Source: Nostoc sp. NMS2
GTDB taxonomy: Bacteria > Cyanobacteriota > Cyanobacteriia > Cyanobacteriales > Nostocaceae
NCBI RefSeq assembly: GCF_017115105.1
Contig: NZ_JABXKH010000098.1
Coordinates: 1 to 44,127 of the forward strand
DNA: 44,127 bases
Direction of reading: 5' to 3'
Shown here piece by piece: positions 34,597-42,158 of the stretch. Under the pieces are notes generated by a model, which saw only the letters and a list, made by a program, of their open reading frames with translations, was not told the origin of the DNA and ran no database searches. Numbering within the stretch: position 1 is the stretch's first letter; every line of letters begins with the position of its first letter. The position numbers and the translations under genes were made by a program.

Positions 34597-35685
34597 ATGA
34601 AAATGGGGCTGAGAACGCGCCTATTTTTCTCCCACTTAGTAGTGATGATTGTGGGGGTAGCTAGTCTGGTGAGCATTAGCAAAATCTCTTCTCCCCGCTT
34701 ATTTGTATTGCATTTGGAACGATTAGAAAATCAGGGGTTCGACTTAATTGATGTTCGGACTGAATTGGTTACAGGATTTGAACTTGCTTGGCAGCGAAGC
34801 ACTATTTGGTCAGTTTTAGTCGGCACCACCGCAGCCGGAGGATTGAGTTATTGGGTGTCCAGACGAATTATGCAGCGCTTGACGGAGATGGAACAAATCA
34901 CCCAAAAATTTGCTGCTGGTCAGATGGATGCACGACTACCTATGTCTGATATTCCAGAACTGAATGGACTGGGTGCGAGTTTCAACCGGATGGCAGCCAG
35001 TTTAGAGGGGGTGGAAGCGCGGCGGCGAGAGGTAATTGGAGACATGACCCATGAACTACGGACGCCGTTAACAGTTGTGCGTGGTTACTTGGAAGAACTG
35101 GCTGATGGGGAAATTGAAGCGTCTCCTGAAATTTATCGGCGTTTAGCTAAAGAAACTAGGCGCTTGGAGCGGCTGGTGAACGATTTACAGGAATTATCTA
35201 AGGCAGAAGCTGGTTATTTGCCAATTAATATCCAACGGGTAAATCTGCGTCCGTTGTTAGAGTCATTAGTGGAGAAATTTACCGATCAACTGTTGGAAGA
35301 TGGGCCAGTTTTGCTCTTACAATGTCCATCTGTGCTACCTCTTGTATTGGCAGATATTGACCGCACAGAACAGGTGTTGGTTAATTTACTTGGTAATGCG
35401 GTGCGTTACACTAACGAAGGTTCAATTACCATTCGTGTTGGGACTGAAGCATCTCAACTTGGAATTGCGGTTATAGATACAGGTATTGGTATCGCTCCAG
35501 AAAATTTGCCTCATGTGTTTGAGCGTTTCTGGCGAGCCGACCAATCGCGCGATCGCCATTCGGGAGGTACTGGTATTGGTTTAACTATTTCCCGTCGTTT
35601 AATTGAACTACAAGGCGGTCAGATTCAGGTAGAAAGCGAGTTGGGAGTTGGCAGTACATTTCGGTTTTTTCTGCCTTTGGCTTAA
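34597..35685 (+). CDS. HAMP-domain sensor histidine kinase
   Basis: A 362-residue membrane kinase. Transmembrane helices lie near residues 10-27 and 68-88 and flank a short extracytoplasmic loop of about 40 residues. A HAMP domain follows (about 89-142, with ISRRIMQRL-type start and ELNGLGASFNRMA). The dimerisation helix has phospho-His152 in GDMTHELRTPL. The ATPase has N-box NLLGNAVRY, DTGIGI and a G-rich lid HSGGTGIGLTI. It phosphorylates the adjacent OmpR-type regulator. The small periplasmic loop leaves little room for a ligand domain. Confidence 0.92.
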   Translation: MKMGLRTRLFFSHLVVMIVGVASLVSISKISSPRLFVLHLERLENQGFDLIDVRTELVTGFELAWQRSTIWSVLVGTTAAGGLSYWVSRRIMQRLTEMEQITQKFAAGQMDARLPMSDIPELNGLGASFNRMAASLEGVEARRREVIGDMTHELRTPLTVVRGYLEELADGEIEASPEIYRRLAKETRRLERLVNDLQELSKAEAGYLPINIQRVNLRPLLESLVEKFTDQLLEDGPVLLLQCPSVLPLVLADIDRTEQVLVNLLGNAVRYTNEGSITIRVGTEASQLGIAVIDTGIGIAPENLPHVFERFWRADQSRDRHSGGTGIGLTISRRLIELQGGQIQVESELGVGSTFRFFLPLA

Positions 35686-35716
35686 GTTGAGTCAAAACCC
35701 TTGAGATACAAGGCAT

Positions 35717-35743
35717 TGACACAAGGTAGTCACGGCTGTGTCA
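35717..35743. terminator. Stem-loop after the two-component operon
   Basis: TGACACA (35717-35723) pairs with TGTGTCA (35737-35743). It could end the kinase transcript, although no T-tract follows directly. Confidence 0.35.
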
Positions 35744-35857
35744 TACCCAATTGCTAATTTGAAAGTATCTAACCAAAATCTTGTTTTTTTGATGGGTGTC
35801 GAGATTTTGGAATTGTGTGGAATATAACGTTAATTTGGCATTTGGGTAGAATTTTAT

Positions 35858-35959
35858 ATGTCTACTTTTGTTTTGGCTGCTTTTTTGGTTAGTTTACTAA
35901 GTATTTCGGGTTACGCTGCGATCGCCTACCTGTTCCCTCAAAATCGTTCCCAAGACTGA
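35858..35959 (+). CDS. Possible 33-residue single-pass membrane peptide
   Basis: A small frame begins ATG at 35858 and ends TGA at 35957-35959. It has a 22-residue hydrophobic segment (STFVLAAFLVSLLSISGYAA, then IAYLF) and a short polar tail PQNRSQD. The size and single helix recall small subunits of photosynthetic or NDH complexes, but it does not match any I can name. A HIP1 site lies inside, usual for coding DNA here. There is no clear ribosome-binding site, so it is only a candidate. Confidence 0.4.
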   Translation: MSTFVLAAFLVSLLSISGYAAIAYLFPQNRSQD

Positions 35960-35983
35960 CCAAATCACAATATCTTGCTATTT

Positions 35984-36649
35984 TCAGTTTACTATTGCGA
36001 TCGCAAAGCCATCATATCCTTTGCTGCCCACGGTCTGGATTGCCGTAGCGCTGATGCGTGGCTCAGAGGCAAGCAATTCGTTGAAGCGACGCACCCCTTG
36101 AACGCTAGGATCGCTGCTGGTGGCATCAATTACCGCTCCATTACGCACGACATTATCGGCAACAATCAGGCTGCCGGGACGGGAAAGCTTGAGCGCCCAT
36201 TTGAAGTAATCGGGATTGTTTGGCTTGTCAGCATCAATGAAGATCAGGTCAAATGGACTGTTACCCTCGGCGGCAATCTGGGGTAGGGTAGAGAGTGCTT
36301 GTCCAAGACGTAGGTCAACGATATCGGACAGACCAGCATGGGCGATGTTGGCGCGAGCGACTTCGGCGTGCTTTGGGTTAGCCTCCAGCGTAATCAGACG
36401 GCCATCACTGGGTAGTGCCCGCGCCAGCCAGATAGTACTGTAGCCACCCAGCGTACCAATCTCCAGGATGGTTCGCGCCCCTTGAATTTGTGCTAACAGT
36501 AGCAGCAGCTTGCCTTGGTTGGGCGAAACGTTATGTGGTGGCAGTCCGGCCGCAGTGCTAGTCTGGAGAGCCGCATCCAGCGCGGGGTCGGGCCGCACAA
36601 ACAGATCGGTGAAGTAACTATCAACCGCAGTCCATTGCTTTTGAGTCAT
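35984..36649 (-). CDS. O-methyltransferase (class I SAM-dependent, CCoAOMT-like)
   Basis: A 221-residue soluble methyltransferase of the caffeoyl-CoA/catechol O-methyltransferase family. SAM-binding motif I is ILEIGTLGGYSTIWLARAL (about residues 61-79). The acidic ribose contact is in LITLEANPKHAEVA, the metal-binding Asp is in FDLIFIDADKPNN, and a second acidic segment is IVADNVVRNG. The protein is complete. The coding strand is visibly richer in G+C than its neighbours and lacks the A/T-rich style of the surrounding genes, which could reflect lateral transfer or just codon use. The substrate is unknown. Confidence 0.9.
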   Translation of the reverse strand: MTQKQWTAVDSYFTDLFVRPDPALDAALQTSTAAGLPPHNVSPNQGKLLLLLAQIQGARTILEIGTLGGYSTIWLARALPSDGRLITLEANPKHAEVARANIAHAGLSDIVDLRLGQALSTLPQIAAEGNSPFDLIFIDADKPNNPDYFKWALKLSRPGSLIVADNVVRNGAVIDATSSDPSVQGVRRFNELLASEPRISATAIQTVGSKGYDGFAIAIVN

Positions 36650-36866
36650 AGATTCTCACTTTTTACCCCATCTATAAAATCCTACGCGGTCTTCTCCAAA
36701 GGAGAGAGGCTTTGCTAACGCGGAGCGTCTTCCCCATGAGCAACTGCCAAAAGACAAAAAGAAAGAAAATTTGGCGCAGCCTCACAAAGAAATAGTATCA
36801 ATATCTGACTGTAGCAGCCCCTAATCAGCCATTCATTAGCAGAGCATAGAAAGCAGAGAATCCCTA

Positions 36867-36991
36867 AGGGACTTCCAAGAAATAAATTATCCAATCTTGT
36901 GGGGCGGACATCTTGTCCGCCTATAGACAAGGGCGGACAAGATGTCCACCCCACAAGAAGTAGTTGAGTATTTTTTTATTTGGAAGTCCCT
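36867..36991. repeat. Complete 125-bp palindromic (MITE-like) element
   Basis: The ends AGGGACTTCCAA (36867-36878) and TTGGAAGTCCCT (36980-36991) are perfect inverted repeats. The middle is a long hairpin of GGCGGACATCTTGTCCGCC and the related GGGCGGACAAGATGTCCACC. Copies of one end occur at 1-75 and 3961. On both sides the element is followed by CCCTAA-like sequence, suggesting a TAA target duplication. Confidence 0.75.
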
Positions 36992-37162
36992 AATAAGGAT
37001 TTTTTTTGATCAATTGCAATCTTTTTCCTACCGTTTCCTGAAAGCAGAGGGTTTAGTTTCAATCCCTAATAGGGATTTTGATGAATTGCAATTAGTAACA
37101 CTTCTTACTTTAACTTTAATGATTTAAAAGCCCGTTTTAATCCCTTTAGGGATTCTACTATG
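36992..37162. CRISPR. Three-unit decayed CRISPR array
   Basis: One intact-looking 37-nt repeat lies at 37056-37092, starting GTTTCAATCCCTAATAGGG and ending GAATTGCAAT, a form known from Nostoc-type arrays. A degenerate copy ends in the same GATCAATTGCAAT pattern at 37020, and a third, shorter copy starts GTTTTAATCCCT at 37134. The intervals are 35 nt (37021-37055) and 41 nt (37093-37133), in the size range of spacers. No cas gene is in the window. Confidence 0.65.
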
Positions 37163-37691
37163 TTCGTTTTTTATCCTTAATTCTTTAAATTTTATTTTCT
37201 AACCGCTTCTCTTTACTCTAAGTCTATTTACTAATGTATTGAAAGTAACTTAGCAATAAAATAACCATTCTTCAGTGAAATTACCATCAATAATCACCGA
37301 TAAATTTCTAAAAGATGTAGTAATTTTCCTGATGTAACCTGGTAATTGCCGTATATAGATCGCTTTGCTTAATGAAAAAATTAATATAGCTTGTTTGAAA
37401 CTTTATCCAAACAATATCTGTCTATTTAAATAATCCGAATTTTCACTCTGGTGCATAATTTTAAGTATACAAAATACCGTGTTTCTAATAGCACTGTATG
37501 TTTAGTCTAAAAATCTAGTTATAACAAGCCCCAAGCAATTAAATGTTTCCAACAAAGGTGTAAATAATGACTTGCATCCTGCGATCGCACAAAAAAGCTT
37601 AGAAAAGAAAGAAGTTTCGACACAAAAACTACTGCATATTTCACCCCAATAAGCCTGAATGAATAAATATAGGATGAATGAGGCGTCAACT

Positions 37692-37889
37692 ATGAATCGA
37701 ATTCGTGACGTTGTACAAAAAGCTTTAGCAACTGGCTATTTGACAGTAGAAGCTGAAAATCAACTACGACAATTGTTGACTACCCCGTATGACTTGGAAG
37801 ATTTAAATGCTTTCATGGCTTTGCAAGAAGCTGCGATGACTGGTAAGGTCAAGCAGGAGTCTAGAGAGCGGTGTGGCATCAAAAAGTAG
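37692..37889 (+). CDS. Small conserved hypothetical protein
   Basis: A 65-residue soluble, mostly helical protein. MNRIRDVVQKALATGYLTVEAENQLRQLL and TPYDLEDLNAFMALQEAAMTG look like a compact two-helix unit with a regular charge pattern; I recall similar short cyanobacterial proteins without known function. GAGGCG about ten bases upstream makes the ATG at 37692 the likely start; a longer frame from 37659 adds a leader of 11 residues. It is an isolated gene downstream of the CRISPR relic. Confidence 0.65.
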   Translation: MNRIRDVVQKALATGYLTVEAENQLRQLLTTPYDLEDLNAFMALQEAAMTGKVKQESRERCGIKK

Positions 37890-37908
37890 AGACTTAGCCT
37901 GCTACGTC

Positions 37909-38625
37909 TCACCGACGGGAGCGTTTATCATCATCCTCAAAATCCTCATCATCATCAAAAAATTCCCAATCATCGTCATCCGCTTGATTAGTAGTCGGCG
38001 GCTGATAAGGGGGGATGATTACTCGGTAATCGGCATCGTAAACGGATTCAGTTTTTCCCACAGCCGTATTTTTTGGCTCACGGTAGCTGTAGGAGTAAAC
38101 TGAACCAGACTGAGAACTGCTTTTAGCTTCTGATTGACGTTCGTAAGTTTTAGAGTCTTTAGCAGGTTGAGCTTGAGGATTAGGGGTAGGCGCTTCCTCG
38201 GACTTTTCATCAAAGTTCCAATCATCATCTTTACTGCCATTTGTCTCCCAATCATCAAATTCATCACTAGTATCTTCTTTTTTACTAGCTGGTGGAGGAG
38301 TGGTAGAGCGAGATGTAGATTCTTCTCTTTGAGTTGCCTTTGCACGAGGCGAAGTTTTACTTCGGCGGTCAGGAGTTTGGCGTTGTCCTGCCACAAAATA
38401 ATTGGATAAGTTAAACAAGGTAGCAATCAATATAGATGTGAAAGCACCTGCGGTAGTACTGAACAAAATCCATATCGCTAGTGGTAATGGTTTAGTTCCC
38501 ACGCCCAAAAATACTAGCGATAGGACAGGCGACCAATTTTGAACTAACAACAGCGTTAGTCCTCCCAGTACCGCCACCAATAGAATTAAGCGAATTACAG
38601 CCATAGCAATTTTGTCAATTGTCAA
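37909..38625 (-). CDS. LapA-like (DUF1049) membrane protein with acidic tail
   Basis: A 238-residue protein with two membrane helices near residues 10-30 and 46-72. NWSPVLSLVFLG between them and the following PLAIWILFSTTAGAF resemble the LapA/DUF1049 pattern. The rest is a long, low-complexity cytoplasmic region rich in Asp, Glu, Ser, Pro and Lys, ending in DDDDWEFFDDDEDFEDDDK. That acidic tail is probably disordered and could bind basic partners or cations. It is transcribed toward the small gene at 37692. The function is unknown; LapA proteins in other bacteria are linked to envelope assembly. Confidence 0.7.
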   Translation of the reverse strand: MTIDKIAMAVIRLILLVAVLGGLTLLLVQNWSPVLSLVFLGVGTKPLPLAIWILFSTTAGAFTSILIATLFNLSNYFVAGQRQTPDRRSKTSPRAKATQREESTSRSTTPPPASKKEDTSDEFDDWETNGSKDDDWNFDEKSEEAPTPNPQAQPAKDSKTYERQSEAKSSSQSGSVYSYSYREPKNTAVGKTESVYDADYRVIIPPYQPPTTNQADDDDWEFFDDDEDFEDDDKRSRR

Positions 38626-38997
38626 TTGTCAGTGGTTAGTTGTCAGTGGTGAGTGGTTAGTCATGAGATAAGGCAGAAAGCAGAGGGCAGTTTTGCTGGA
38701 GGAAAGAATTATGATTGATTATTTTCCTTATCTACCAGAGGCTGCGCTAACGACAAGCTCAGGAACCATAGTTCTGGGTTATTATCCAGTTTAAAAAGAA
38801 GATACTGCTTCAATCCCATATTTTTAAACGTGGTTTACTTCTACCTCCTGCCTCCTGCCTCCTGCCTCCTGCCTCCTGCCTCCTGCCTCCTGCCTCCTGC
38901 CTCCAATTACTGTTCACTGACTACTGACACCATCAGCCATTTCTATCATTACCCTTTTAGGACTATTGTGAAATTTCCGATGAGTCCACTGAGGGCA
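38626..38997. other. Intergenic region with heptamer repeat
   Basis: It begins with GTCAATTGTCAGTGGTTAGT-like direct repeats (38617-38670), then a G/C-rich segment (GAGGCTGCGCTAACGAC) and the CCTCCTG tandem repeat at 38844-38904. No gene is seen. Confidence 0.5.
38844..38904. repeat. CCTCCTG heptanucleotide tandem repeat
   Basis: About 8.7 uninterrupted copies of the 7-mer CCTCCTG. This is one of the short tandemly repeated repetitive sequences typical of heterocystous cyanobacteria; copy number is expected to vary between strains. Confidence 0.9.
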
Positions 38998-39618
38998 TTA
39001 GCGACGACCTTCCCACCTTTGAATTGGGATGCAGTCAATATCTAGTTGATCTAAAGCACGGGCAACTACAAAATCAACTAAATCCTCGATGGTTTGGGGA
39101 TGATGGTACCAGGCGGGAATAGCGGGGACAATTCTCACTCCAACTTCAGCTAAAGAGGTTAAGTTACGCAGGTGGATGAGGCTAAAAGGCGTTTCACGAG
39201 GGACAATGACCAGCTTTCGCCCTTCTTTGAGTTGGACATCTGCTGCCCGTTCTAGTAAATCGGAACTCAAACCAACCGCTAGCTTTGCTACTGTACTCAT
39301 GCTGCATGGAATAATTATCATCCCCAGAGTGGCAAAGGAACCACTGGCAATCCCGGCTCCAACGTCACCCCAAGGATGGCAGCGGAGTTTACCCGAAAGG
39401 GCAACTCCAGCTTGCTCTCGCCAAAATTGTTCTTGTTGAATTGGTTCTGGTGGCATCCGAATTTCCTGTTCTGACTGCCAAACCATGTAAGTAGATTTAG
39501 AGGCAACCAATTCAATACTATAATCCGCTTCTAGCAAAAATTTGATCGCGCGAACAGCGTAAATCAGACCAGATGCGCCCGATACGCCTAAAATTAGAGG
39601 TTTAGTGTTATTTGACAC
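38998..39618 (-). CDS. ubiX: Flavin prenyltransferase UbiX
   Basis: A 206-residue flavoprotein that joins dimethylallyl phosphate to FMN, giving the prenylated cofactor of the UbiD decarboxylase. In cyanobacteria the pair is expected in plastoquinone or related quinone formation. The N-terminal LILGVSGASGLIYAVRAI is the flavin-binding GxSGxxG pattern, followed by IIIPCSMSTVAKLAVGLSS and VIVPRETPFSLIHLRNL, both hallmarks of the family, and IVPAIPAWYHHPQTIEDLV near the end. Full length. ubiD is not in the window. Confidence 0.92.
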   Translation of the reverse strand: MSNNTKPLILGVSGASGLIYAVRAIKFLLEADYSIELVASKSTYMVWQSEQEIRMPPEPIQQEQFWREQAGVALSGKLRCHPWGDVGAGIASGSFATLGMIIIPCSMSTVAKLAVGLSSDLLERAADVQLKEGRKLVIVPRETPFSLIHLRNLTSLAEVGVRIVPAIPAWYHHPQTIEDLVDFVVARALDQLDIDCIPIQRWEGRR

Positions 39619-39803
39619 GTAAGGTTTAGTTTATAAGAGGCAGGGGGCAAAGGAGCAGGGGGAGCAGGGGAAGCAGGGGAAGCAGGGGGAGCAGCAGGAC
39701 AAGGGGGAATTATTGAACAAGTCTCTCCCTTGTCTCCCCCCTCTTCCTTGCCTCTTCCCCCTGCTCCCTGCCCCCTTGCCCCCTCCCCCCTGCTTTTTCT
39801 ACT
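39619..39803. repeat. Purine/pyrimidine inverted repeat with conserved core
   Basis: A run of AGCAGGGG/GGGGAAGC units (39640-39700) faces CCCCCTGCTCCCTGCCCCC on the other side (39755-39790), able to form a long imperfect stem. The core GAATTATTGAACAAGTCTCTC matches the region at 690-722, so the two sites share a repeat family. Artefact reading frames occur here. Confidence 0.7.
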
Positions 39804-42158
39804 TTACTCATCCTCAGAGTAAGGATCTAGGTCATCAGGCTCCATGTCATTTGGTAAATATAGGTCTGAAAGCTCCTCGTTGGAACCATTACCAGTTAAC
39901 CCTTTAACTAGACCATCGCTGCCAACAGTTACCAAATCAATTTGTTGACGGTAGTAATCGACACTCTTAACTTGGACGGCGACGCGATCGCCTAGTCTAT
40001 AAGAAGCGCGATTTTTACGACCAAACAGTGCCTGTTGTCTGGCGCGATATTCATACCAATCATCTTTGAGAGAACTGACGTGTACTAATCCCTCTACCCT
40101 CAAAGGCACACCAGGATTACTGCTGGATTCTACCTCGGCTGCTGGGACTTCAATTTCCACAAAGAAACCGTAGGATTGAACGCCGGTAATCACACCTTGA
40201 AATACCTGACCGATGCGTTGCTTCATCAGTTGGGCTTTTTGCAGTCCGGCTAAATCAGCTTCAGCTTCTTGGACTTCTTTTTCTCGGTCGTTGATTTGGA
40301 CAATTACCCTAGTTAAATCGCTTTGAAGTTCTTGTTGCAATTCTGGGGGTAAAACGTTCCAGTTAATTTCCTCGTGGCTGGAGGAGTGGCGCAGGTTAAC
40401 GCGCTCTCTCACACGGGTATTGCGGCGATCGCGTCCGTTTTCGAGTAGCGTGTAATACACTCTTTGCATCAGCAAATCTGGGTAACGCCGCAAGGGAGCG
40501 CTAAAGTGAACATATTGCGGTAATGCCAGACCAAAGTGAGATCCTTTGGTGGTGCTGTATGCCGACGGCTTGAGGGTATCTTGCAATAAATAAGTAAGAA
40601 CTTGCTCAGAGGGAGATTCCGCAAAAGCTGTGGTCAAATGTTGATAATCTAAGGGTTGGATATCGACTTCTGGATCTAGTGTGAGGTCAACGCCTAAATT
40701 GACTGCCAATTTCAGCATTTCCTGAACATCTTCGACATCGGGTGTGCCTTGGACTCGCCAGATGGCGGGAACACCAAGAGCATTTAAGTGAGTTGCGATC
40801 AGTTGATTAACTAACAGTACCAACTCCGTGAGTAGCGATCGCACTGGTAAATCATTCACCACCACAGTGCCGAGAATCCCCTCATCATAATAGGCGTTTT
40901 GGCTGGGCGGCAGATTCAGCTGGAGGCTACCACGAGTCAACCGCACTTGTTTTACGCCTGTTTGCAAGGCTTGGAGGTCTTGCAGTATTTGGACGACCTG
41001 TGGAGATTGATTGTGAGCTCCACCTGTGAGAATTGCTTGGGCAAGTTCCGTACTCAGTGCAGTTTCTACGTTAATTACACTGGGTTGAATTTCCCACTCC
41101 AACACTTCACCAGATTGGGGATCAATGGTAATTAAAAAAGAGATCGTTAAGCGATCGCTCCCAGGTACTAAAGAACAGCGTTCTGCCACAGTTGGGGGCA
41201 AAATTGGCAGTACTAATTCTCCCAGATACACTGATTTACCCCGTTTGAGGGCTTCTCTATCTAGGGCTTCGTCAGGTTGGACATAGTGAGAAACATCAGT
41301 GATATGAACGCCCAAAAGCCAATTTCCGGCTAAGTTTTTTTCTAAACTAAAAGCGTTTTCTATAACTTTGGTGTCACCATTTACCCCTTCAATGGTGAGA
41401 GTAAACAAATTACGCAAATCCAACCGATTTTTTAGGTCTGCTTTGAGTAGCTTTTTGGGCAACTTGGCGGCTGCATCTAGGACGTGATCGGGAAAAGTCC
41501 GGGAAAGGTCGTGTTTGCACGTAACTAAATCTATATCAGCAGCAGCTTCAGCATCGCTACCAAGGATTTGCACTACTCGACCAAGGGGAGGATATTGTGC
41601 CAACGGGTAACGCAAAACTTCCACATGAACAAGGTGATCGATCGCTTCTTCCAACTTTACCTCGTTAGGTTGGATCTTGAGTTCAAACAGCAATCGATCG
41701 TCTAAAGGCACAGCCCGGAAACCAGTTTCCACCTGCTTAATTCGTGCCAATAACGTGTGGTTGGAACGTTCTAGAATCAGCTTCACCTCTCCTTCAGGAG
41801 AGCGACGGCGGCTGCCTTCCTTAAGAACTCTTACCAAAACGCGATCGCCATTCCAAGCATTACTCAAATGACTTTCGCGGATGTAAATATCCTCAGCGCC
41901 TTCTACATCTTGAATAGCAAAGCAAAAGCCTTTACTAGAACAACGCAGTTTTGCCTCAATTATTCCCTCTTCTGAAACACGACGGTATTTGCCCCGTTCT
42001 TTGACTAAAATACCGATTTTTTCAAGAACATCTAAGGCGATGTGAAGTTTTTGTAAACTTTTTTCATCTTCACAACCAAGTTTCTTTTCTAAAACCTTCC
42101 GAGCTACCAATTTATCATCAGTGAAATTGGCAAGGAGTGTAGCGATTGAAAATTCCAT
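39804..42158 (-). CDS. RNase R-like RNB protein with atypical catalytic site
   Basis: A 784-residue RNase II/R family protein. The N-terminal winged helix is followed by a cold-shock-like segment (GKYRRVSEEGIIEAKLRCSS onward), the RNB domain (about 240-570) and a C-terminal S1 domain (about 630-750, GVITGVQSYGFFVEIEVPA). The late RNB motif HFGLALPQYVHFSAPLRRYPD is well kept. The early catalytic segment, usually GEDARDFDDA with four Asp residues, reads GVNGDTKVIENA at residues 258-269, so most metal-binding Asp residues are replaced. The protein may be a weakened or non-nucleolytic RNA-binding form. Annotated rnr-like; activity is uncertain. Confidence 0.85.
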   Translation of the reverse strand: MEFSIATLLANFTDDKLVARKVLEKKLGCEDEKSLQKLHIALDVLEKIGILVKERGKYRRVSEEGIIEAKLRCSSKGFCFAIQDVEGAEDIYIRESHLSNAWNGDRVLVRVLKEGSRRRSPEGEVKLILERSNHTLLARIKQVETGFRAVPLDDRLLFELKIQPNEVKLEEAIDHLVHVEVLRYPLAQYPPLGRVVQILGSDAEAAADIDLVTCKHDLSRTFPDHVLDAAAKLPKKLLKADLKNRLDLRNLFTLTIEGVNGDTKVIENAFSLEKNLAGNWLLGVHITDVSHYVQPDEALDREALKRGKSVYLGELVLPILPPTVAERCSLVPGSDRLTISFLITIDPQSGEVLEWEIQPSVINVETALSTELAQAILTGGAHNQSPQVVQILQDLQALQTGVKQVRLTRGSLQLNLPPSQNAYYDEGILGTVVVNDLPVRSLLTELVLLVNQLIATHLNALGVPAIWRVQGTPDVEDVQEMLKLAVNLGVDLTLDPEVDIQPLDYQHLTTAFAESPSEQVLTYLLQDTLKPSAYSTTKGSHFGLALPQYVHFSAPLRRYPDLLMQRVYYTLLENGRDRRNTRVRERVNLRHSSSHEEINWNVLPPELQQELQSDLTRVIVQINDREKEVQEAEADLAGLQKAQLMKQRIGQVFQGVITGVQSYGFFVEIEVPAAEVESSSNPGVPLRVEGLVHVSSLKDDWYEYRARQQALFGRKNRASYRLGDRVAVQVKSVDYYRQQIDLVTVGSDGLVKGLTGNGSNEELSDLYLPNDMEPDDLDPYSEDE

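Larger units (their letters stand above)
36650..37691. other. Long intergenic region with palindromic element and CRISPR relic
   Basis: Near 36686-36735 there is a G/C-rich interspersed repeat (TCTTCTCCAAAGGAGAGA, GCTAACGCGGAGCGTC). The palindromic element lies at 36867-36991, adjoining a short decayed CRISPR array (about 36980-37162). From 37170 to 37660 the DNA is A/T-rich with no recognised gene. Confidence 0.55.

Noticed and set aside
38844..38904. Regular repeats read as a CRISPR array
   Set aside because: The unit is a 7-mer repeated without spacers.
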